Assembly: GCA_034432435.1 (NCBI GenBank)
Contig: DAOUBS010000122.1
Location: forward strand, 1-6,071
Length of the DNA stretch: 6,071 nt
Source: JANWYT01 sp034432435
GTDB taxonomy: Bacteria > Chloroflexota > Anaerolineae > Aggregatilineales > Phototrophicaceae
Direction: 5' to 3'
In this document: piece after piece, positions 1 through 6,071 of the stretch
How the letters are laid out: every line of letters starts with the position of its first letter
Position numbering within the stretch: position 1 is the first letter of the stretch
Position numbers and translations under genes: made by a program
The notes under the pieces: model-generated
The model's database searches: none
Told to the model about the DNA's origin: nothing
Seen by the model: only the letters and a program-made list of their open reading frames with translations

Positions 1-849
1 CCAGGCGTGGAGATAAACCCGCGCCAGCTGAGCGTTGTCGTAGAGCATCTTCTCAAAGTGTGGCACAAGCCAGATCGCGTCCACGGCGTAACGATGAAAG
101 CCCCCGCCCACTTGGTCGTAAATGCCGCCATAAGCCATTTTATGCAGCGAGAGGTGCAGCAGCGCCAGCTTTTCCACGTCATTGGCCCGCTGCGCATACC
201 GCAGCAGGTACTCGAGGTTCATCGGGTTGGGAAACTTAGGGGCGCTGCCGAAGCCGCCGTTGACCTCGTCCATGTTGGCCGTCAAGCCGTCTGCTGCCCG
301 CCGCAGCAGATCGGCATTCAGCGCGTCGTCGGGGGTGTCGACCTTCAACACACTGCGATCGAGCGCAGCGGTCAGGTCGGCGGCCTGCGCCTCGATGTCG
401 GTGCGGCGGTTGCGATAGGCCTCATGCACGGCGTGCAACACCTGACGAAACGATGGCATGCCATAGCGCGGCTCTAGTGGGTAGTAGGTGCCCGCGAAGA
501 ACGGGCGTCCATTGGGCAGCAAAAAGACCGTCATCGGCCAGCCGCCCCCGCCGCGGTTGAACGCTTGTACGGCCTGCATGTAGATGTCGTCGATGTCGGG
601 GCGCTCCTCCCGATCCACCTTGATGTTGATGAAGTACTCGTTCATCATCGCAGCGGTTGGCTCGTGTTCGAAGCTCTCGTGCGCCATGACATGACACCAA
701 TGGCACGCGCTGTAGCCCACGCTCAGCAGGATGGGCTTGTCTTGCTCGCGGGCAGCGCGCAGCGCTTCTTCTCCCCACGGATACCAGTCAACGGGGTTAT
801 CTTTGTGCTGAAGCAGGTAGGGGCTGGTCTCATGTTGAAGGCGGTTCAT
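1..849 (-). CDS. DUF255/YyaL-family thioredoxin-domain protein, N-terminal part (C-terminus off the left edge)
   Basis: I translated this by hand on the minus strand: 283 uninterrupted codons from ATG at 849-847 to the window edge, ending exactly on a codon boundary. The start reads MNRLQHETSPYLLQHKDNPV, the usual opening of the YyaL / SPATA20 (DUF255) family. Residues 1 to about 165 form the thioredoxin-fold domain: CxxC motif C49-H-W-C52, the family motif VDREERPDID at 78-87, and a WPMT stretch at 104-107 whose Pro105 fits the cis-proline site. From about 180 the helical-barrel part begins, with GGFGSAPKFP (198-207), GGGFHRYAVD (248-257) and VPHFEKMLYDNA (262-273). Family members are usually near 650-700 residues, so about 400 are missing beyond the edge. 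No signal peptide is seen, so it is probably cytoplasmic. The biochemical function of the family is not firmly established. An in-frame ATG at 873 is less likely, because GGAG lies 5 nt before the 849 start. Family assignment is very secure; role is not. Confidence 0.95.
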   Translation of the reverse strand, partial: MNRLQHETSPYLLQHKDNPVDWYPWGEEALRAAREQDKPILLSVGYSACHWCHVMAHESFEHEPTAAMMNEYFINIKVDREERPDIDDIYMQAVQAFNRGGGGWPMTVFLLPNGRPFFAGTYYPLEPRYGMPSFRQVLHAVHEAYRNRRTDIEAQAADLTAALDRSVLKVDTPDDALNADLLRRAADGLTANMDEVNGGFGSAPKFPNPMNLEYLLRYAQRANDVEKLALLHLSLHKMAYGGIYDQVGGGFHRYAVDAIWLVPHFEKMLYDNAQLARVYLHAW

Positions 850-852
850 GTG

Positions 853-858
853 ATCTCC
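853..858 (-). promoter_or_regulatory. Ribosome binding site of the DUF255 gene
   Basis: On the minus strand GGAGAT lies 3 nt (GGAG 5 nt) before ATG 849. It decides the start over the in-frame ATG at 873, whose only purine-rich stretch (AGGGG) directly abuts the ATG with no spacer. Confidence 0.7.
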
Positions 859-878
859 AAAACCATTGGGCATCCCCT

Positions 879-907
879 AGTGTAGCCCAGCCTGTCATCA
901 GCGACCA
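879..907 (-). promoter_or_regulatory. Weak candidate promoter for the DUF255 gene
   Basis: Minus-strand TGGTCG (907-902), a 17-nt spacer and TACACT (884-879) match the sigma-70 consensus at 3/6 and 4/6. The predicted transcript start near 872 would leave a short leader that still contains the ribosome binding site. It lies in the 89-bp gap behind the upstream gene. That gap shows no hairpin with a T-run, so read-through from the upstream gene is equally plausible. Matches this weak occur by chance. Confidence 0.25.
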
Positions 908-938
908 GAGAACGCAGCGCGCGTGAGTGAGCGTTGGG

Positions 939-1706
939 TTACCACGTGAGCATGGGTGAAGCGGGCGGATCTTCACTCGGCGGCTCATACGTCCACACTT
1001 CTTGCAGCCAGTCCACCATCTGGCGCGCGGCCTGGGCAGTCAGGCGGATGCCCGCGTCAAAGCCTGCTGGCGAAAAAGCATAGAGGTTCGTGTGGTGACG
1101 CCGCACGATACAGATTAAGTAGTCGCTCTCCCAGCGCTGCCGCCCCCAGAGGAAGGCCAAGCCGCCCTCCTCACGCCGCATCAACTCCAGCCAGCGGCGG
1201 CGGTCAGTGTCGCTGAGCATGTCGAACGTGAAGCGCAGCGTGAGCATGCTGCTGAGGGTGAACGAGAAGTGCACGACGCGCGTCGTCAAATCCGCGTCGA
1301 GGATGAGCGAGGCCGCGCCGTCCTGCACCGAGAGGGTGCACACCCGCCGCGTCGGATGGTCGCCCAGCGCGCGCTTCTGCATCAGCGACAGCATCGGCAT
1401 GGTGGGGTAGCGCTTGCTCAGTTCAATGTCGAGGTCAATTTGGCCGTTAAAAAACTGCTGAAGCGTCCACGGCGGTTCCACAGGGCGCGCCATCACATCC
1501 GGCAGGTGCGGGCGTTCGATGGTGCGGTTGGTCTCAACGGCGAGGCTCTCCGGCTTCATCTCGCTGATGGCCAGCTTGAGCTTGGCGTCGCGCTGGTCAT
1601 CCGCGCGCACGTAGTAGACCGGCTTATCGACCGGCTCCAGCGCGTCGGGCGGGGCACTGCCTGCTTGCGGCTGCTCGTCTGACGACATGTTCTCACTTGT
1701 TCCCAT
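939..1706 (-). CDS. Uncharacterised soluble protein, about 255 residues
   Basis: I do not recognise this family and assign no function. The frame is open from ATG 1736 (265 residues). I prefer ATG 1706 (255 residues) because a TATAAT box overlaps the 1736 ATG, and ACGCGGT (5 of 7 matches to AGGAGGT) lies 7 nt before 1706; ATG 1688 is a third option. Numbering from 1706: residues 1-35 are Pro/Ser/Asp/Glu-rich and probably disordered. A folded region then runs from about 78 to 240. It starts with WTLQQFFNGQIDLDIELSKR (80-99), continues through strand-like alternating hydrophobic segments (about 120-163), an amphipathic Arg/Glu-rich helix (165-179), WGRQRWESDYLICIVRRHH (187-205), NLYAFSP (207-213) and a helix at 222-238. 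The tail is Pro-rich and ends MLTW. No membrane segment, signal peptide, Walker motif or metal-binding cluster is visible; only two cysteines occur (123, 199). The DUF255 gene follows 89 bp downstream on the same strand, and ftsH diverges upstream. Confidence 0.85.
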   Translation of the reverse strand: MGTSENMSSDEQPQAGSAPPDALEPVDKPVYYVRADDQRDAKLKLAISEMKPESLAVETNRTIERPHLPDVMARPVEPPWTLQQFFNGQIDLDIELSKRYPTMPMLSLMQKRALGDHPTRRVCTLSVQDGAASLILDADLTTRVVHFSFTLSSMLTLRFTFDMLSDTDRRRWLELMRREEGGLAFLWGRQRWESDYLICIVRRHHTNLYAFSPAGFDAGIRLTAQAARQMVDWLQEVWTYEPPSEDPPASPMLTW

Positions 1707-1734
1707 ATCAACTACCGCGTTACGCTTTTTTAAC

Positions 1735-1762
1735 ATTATAGTGCAGTTTACACCAAGGACAA
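1735..1762 (-). promoter_or_regulatory. Promoter of the uncharacterised gene, overlapping its first ATG
   Basis: Minus-strand TTGTCC (1762-1757; 4/6 to TTGACA), a 16-nt spacer and a perfect TATAAT (1740-1735). The last two bases of the box are the first two of the ATG at 1736-1734. Transcription would start near 1728, which is downstream of that ATG, so translation more likely begins at 1706. The box is visible directly; its activity is inferred. Confidence 0.55.
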
Positions 1763-1818
1763 GAACATGAGCATTTGCTTATCCTCAACTGCTACTATGA
1801 ATTTTCTAACATGCACTT

Positions 1819-1827
1819 TGCTATAAT
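1819..1827 (+). promoter_or_regulatory. Extended -10 promoter of ftsH
   Basis: The sequence TGCTATAAT at 1819-1827 is a perfect extended -10 element (TG, one base, TATAAT). The region 16-18 nt upstream (about 1798-1805) has no good -35 hexamer, which extended -10 promoters tolerate. Predicted transcript start is about 1834, giving a leader of about 30 nt that holds the ribosome binding site. No heat-shock type operator (CIRCE) is visible, so control of ftsH is not evident from sequence. Confidence 0.65.
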
Positions 1828-1851
1828 CCATTGTAACAAGTCACGTTTTGC

Positions 1852-1857
1852 GAAGGT
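1852..1857 (+). promoter_or_regulatory. Ribosome binding site of ftsH
   Basis: GAAGGT ends 6 nt before ATG 1864, a normal Shine-Dalgarno position, and supports that start codon. Confidence 0.7.
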
Positions 1858-1863
1858 ACAATC

Positions 1864-4008
<2,145 letters not shown>

Positions 4009-4037
4009 GCACTCACATCAGCGCACCCCCAACAAAG

Positions 4038-4067
4038 CGGGGCGACCAGAGCTGGCCGCCCCGTTTT
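4038..4067 (+). terminator. Rho-independent terminator of ftsH, possibly also serving the convergent gene
   Basis: CGGGGCG (4038-4044) pairs perfectly with CGCCCCG (4057-4063). The 12-nt interior can add a small CCA/TGG stem, and TTTT follows at 4064-4067. It begins 29 bp after the ftsH stop codon. On the minus strand the same hairpin is followed by CTTTGTT, a weaker T-rich tract, so it could also stop transcripts of the EF-G-like gene, whose stop codon lies at 4087-4085. The T-run is short, so efficiency is uncertain. Confidence 0.8.
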
Positions 4068-4084
4068 GCTGCCAGCCAGCCGTG

Positions 4085-6071
4085 CTAGGCCTCAACTGGC
4101 GTGTAGGCCGCGACAATCTCCGCTTGCAGGTTGTGCGGCACGCGCTCGTAGCGCACGAACTTCATCGTGTAGACGCCGCGCGCCCCGCTGATCGAGCGCA
4201 GCGTGTTCCCATAGCGCAGCATCTCCGCCAGCGGCACTTCCGCCGTGATGATCCCCTTGCTACCCGTCTGATCCATGCCGAGCACGCGCCCGCGCCGTAT
4301 GTTGAGGTCGCTCATCACGTCGCCCATAACGGCCTCGGGCACGGTGATCTGCACCTCCATGATCGGCTCAAGCAGCGCGGGCGAGGCCGCGAGGAACGCC
4401 TCTTTGAACGCCTCTCGCCCAGCGATCTGGAAGGCGACGTCTTTGCTGTCGACGGGGTGTTCTTTGCCGTCGAGCAGCGTCACCTTGACGCCGGTGATCG
4501 GGAACCCGGCCAGCACGCCGCGCTCCAGCACGGCGCGCACCCCCTTCTCCGTGGACTGCTGGAAGGGGCCGCTGATCGCGCCGCCTACCACCTTTGACTC
4601 CCATTCGAAGCCGTCTTCAATCGGCTCCACCCGCAGCGTGACCTCGCCGAATTGGCCTGCCCCGCCTGTCTGCTTCTTGTGGCGGTAAGTGGCCTCTTTC
4701 GATTGGTTGATCGTCTCACGGTAGGGCACTTTGGGCACTTCCGTCAGAATGCCCACGCCGAGCGCTTCGGCCCGTTTGAGCGCCACTTGAATGTGAATCT
4801 CGCCCATGCCTTCCAAGACGGACTGCTTGGTGTCCGGGTCTTGCCGCCAGCGCAGCGTGGGGTCAGCCGCGCACAGGCTGGTGAGCACGGTGCCGATCTT
4901 GGCGCTGTCTTGCTGCGTCTTGGGGAACACGGCCACGCCGTAGAGCGGCTCTGGGAAGGTGGGCTGTACCAAAACGAAGTCCTTGTCCCTGTCGCCGATA
5001 GTGTCGCCGGTCTTGGTGTTCGTCAGTTTGGCGACCACGCCAATATCGCCGACGTGCAGCCGCTGGACGGGGATCTGCTCTTTGCCGCGCAGCTCCATCA
5101 GCGTGCTGAAGCGCTCTTCGTGGCCGCTGCTGTTGTTGTAGTTGCGGCTGTCGGCGCTGATGAACCCGCTGAAGATGCGGAAGTAGGTCAGCGTGCCGAC
5201 GTAGCGATCGGTGGTCGTCTTGAACACGTAGGCGGCCAGCGGGGCATCGTCCTTCTGCGGCGGCAGCAGATACTCGCGCTTGTCAGAGCCTTTGCGGACG
5301 ATGCCCACCCGCCGCAGATCTGGCGCGGACGTGTAGTGGATAAGTGCCTCCATCAGCGGCACAATGCCGATGTTCTGCGTGGCGCTGGTGACGAAGACCG
5401 GCACGGTGTTCAAGAGGTGTGAGCGTGACGCCTTGCGCATGCCGTCGCGCACTTCATCGACGCTCAGCGCCCCCTCGTCGAAGTATTTCTGCATCAGGTC
5501 ATCGTCGGCCTCTGCCGCTGCCTCCGTCAGCACCATATTCGCCTCCGCGACCAGGTCGGCCATCTCAGCCGGGAGGTCGCTGCGTTCTGCGCCTGCGCCG
5601 TAGTAGGCCTTCTGCCGCAGCACGTTCGCTACGCCTTTGAAGTTGGCCTCTTTGCCAATGGGCAGCATGACGGGCACAAATTTGTACTTCGGGAAGTTCT
5701 CGCGCAGTTGGCTCAGCACGCCGTCGAAGTCGGCGTTTTCACGATCCATCTTGTTCACGACGACGATGATCGGCTGCTGGAACTCGCGGGCGTACTCCCA
5801 AGCGAGTTCTGTGCCTACCTCCACGCCGCCGACGGCGTCCACGACCACGACTACCGAGTCTGCCACGCGGATGGCGTTTTTCATCTCGCCCACAAAATCG
5901 GTGTAGCCCGGCGTGTCGAGGATGTTGATCTTGTGGTCTTCAAACTCAAGCTGGATGAGCGAGGTCGAGATGCTGATCTTGCGCGTCTTCTCTTCCTCAT
6001 CCCAGTCCGAAACGGTCGTGCCGTCCTCCACGCGCCCCATGCGGTTGATCGCCCCTGCGTTGAACAGCATC
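4085..6071 (-). CDS. Elongation factor G-like protein (EF-G-2/FusA2 class), N-terminus off the right edge
   Basis: This is a translational GTPase of the EF-G family. The visible 661 codons (numbered from the codon at 6070) lack only the first segment of about 30 residues with the P-loop; the Met at 6070 aligns inside the protein and is not the start. Domain I shows G3 DTPG (52-55), G4 NKMD (106-109) and G5 SA (229-230). Domain II starts near 278 (LAAYVFKTTTDRYVGTLTYF). Domain III contains LEGMGEIHIQVALKRAE (419-435). Domain IV contains YRETI (450-454), KKQTGGAGQFGEV (465-477) and the tip loop EHPVDS (537-542) with conserved His538. Domain V runs LLEPIMEVQITVPEAVMGDV (566-585) to the end. It is a paralogue class rather than canonical FusA: switch I reads TRKISI where EF-G has ERGITI, and DTPG is followed by Tyr56 instead of the catalytic His. 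It also carries VEVGTELAW (83-91), recalling Thermus EF-G-2 and mycobacterial FusA2 as I remember them. The exact cellular role of this class is unsettled. No rpsL, rpsG or tuf lies beside it in the visible part, which also argues against the main fusA. Confidence 0.93.
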   Translation of the reverse strand, partial: MLFNAGAINRMGRVEDGTTVSDWDEEEKTRKISISTSLIQLEFEDHKINILDTPGYTDFVGEMKNAIRVADSVVVVVDAVGGVEVGTELAWEYAREFQQPIIVVVNKMDRENADFDGVLSQLRENFPKYKFVPVMLPIGKEANFKGVANVLRQKAYYGAGAERSDLPAEMADLVAEANMVLTEAAAEADDDLMQKYFDEGALSVDEVRDGMRKASRSHLLNTVPVFVTSATQNIGIVPLMEALIHYTSAPDLRRVGIVRKGSDKREYLLPPQKDDAPLAAYVFKTTTDRYVGTLTYFRIFSGFISADSRNYNNSSGHEERFSTLMELRGKEQIPVQRLHVGDIGVVAKLTNTKTGDTIGDRDKDFVLVQPTFPEPLYGVAVFPKTQQDSAKIGTVLTSLCAADPTLRWRQDPDTKQSVLEGMGEIHIQVALKRAEALGVGILTEVPKVPYRETINQSKEATYRHKKQTGGAGQFGEVTLRVEPIEDGFEWESKVVGGAISGPFQQSTEKGVRAVLERGVLAGFPITGVKVTLLDGKEHPVDSKDVAFQIAGREAFKEAFLAASPALLEPIMEVQITVPEAVMGDVMSDLNIRRGRVLGMDQTGSKGIITAEVPLAEMLRYGNTLRSISGARGVYTMKFVRYERVPHNLQAEIVAAYTPVEA

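Larger units (their letters stand above)
1707..1863. promoter_or_regulatory. AT-rich divergent intergenic region between the unknown gene and ftsH
   Basis: The stretch is distinctly richer in A and T than the genes on either side. It carries one TATAAT on each strand, pointing outwards about 80 bp apart. A 6-bp inverted pair, AGTGCA (1740-1745) and TGCACT (1812-1817), lies beside the two -10 boxes, and a short odd dyad TTGTAACAA lies at 1831-1839 just past the ftsH -10. No credible small gene, tRNA or riboswitch fold is seen. Confidence 0.6.

Noticed and set aside
7..477. 156-codon plus-strand frame at the left end
   Set aside because: It is antisense to the intact DUF255 coding sequence, which shows diagnostic motifs throughout.
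422..778. 118-codon minus-strand frame inside the DUF255 region
   Set aside because: It is the same strand but a different frame from the motif-bearing DUF255 frame; its translation is Arg/Ala-rich and lacks family motifs.
910..938. Possible hairpin (AACGC/GCGTT) behind the stop codon of the unknown gene
   Set aside because: The stem is only about 5 bp with a long loop and no T-run follows, so it is not a credible terminator.
1269..1682. 137-codon plus-strand frame opposite the unknown gene
   Set aside because: The minus-strand frame is longer, has promoter and ribosome binding signals and a balanced protein composition. The plus frame is Arg/His/Ala/Val-rich and has no ribosome binding site that I see. 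Since the minus gene is itself unrecognised, this rejection is a little less certain than the others.
4652..5422. 256-codon open frame on the plus strand opposite the EF-G-like gene
   Set aside because: It is antisense to domains I-III of a clearly conserved protein, with low-complexity Val/Ala/Gly/His/Arg-rich translation typical of a shadow frame and no recognisable motif.

Overview
This is a GC-rich (roughly 60-65 %) bacterial chromosomal segment with four protein genes. Two are complete and two run off the window edges. There is no sign of mobile DNA, CRISPR, tRNA or rRNA. The set is a YyaL/DUF255 thioredoxin-fold protein, an uncharacterised protein, FtsH with a Gly/Asn/Pro-rich N-terminal tail, and an EF-G-2 type translation factor. 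This would fit Chloroflexota (Anaerolineae-like), but that is an inference from protein style, not from a marker gene, and Thermus-like or actinobacterial lineages also carry EF-G-2 proteins.

Layout: positions 1-849 (minus) hold the N-terminal 283 codons of a DUF255/YyaL family protein with an intact CHWC motif; its C-terminal part lies beyond the left edge. Positions 939-1706 (minus; the frame is open to an ATG at 1736) encode a soluble protein of about 255 residues that I do not recognise. It lies 89 bp upstream of the DUF255 gene on the same strand, so the two may be co-transcribed. Positions 1707-1863 are an AT-rich divergent promoter region with a TATAAT box on each strand. Positions 1864-4008 (plus) hold a complete ftsH with every catalytic motif present. 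Positions 4009-4084 contain a GC-rich hairpin followed by TTTT, a terminator between convergent genes. Positions 4085-6071 (minus) hold an EF-G paralogue of the EF-G-2/FusA2 class, lacking only its N-terminal P-loop segment.

Functionally this is housekeeping: membrane protein quality control (FtsH), a ribosome-associated GTPase paralogue, a thioredoxin-fold protein of uncertain role, and one unknown. ftsH looks monocistronic, with its own extended -10 promoter and its own terminator. I see no defence, mobile or biosynthetic system. The points most worth following up are the unknown gene, the promoter that overlaps its first ATG, and the GTPase-centre substitutions in the EF-G paralogue (Tyr for the catalytic His, Ser for the switch I Thr).
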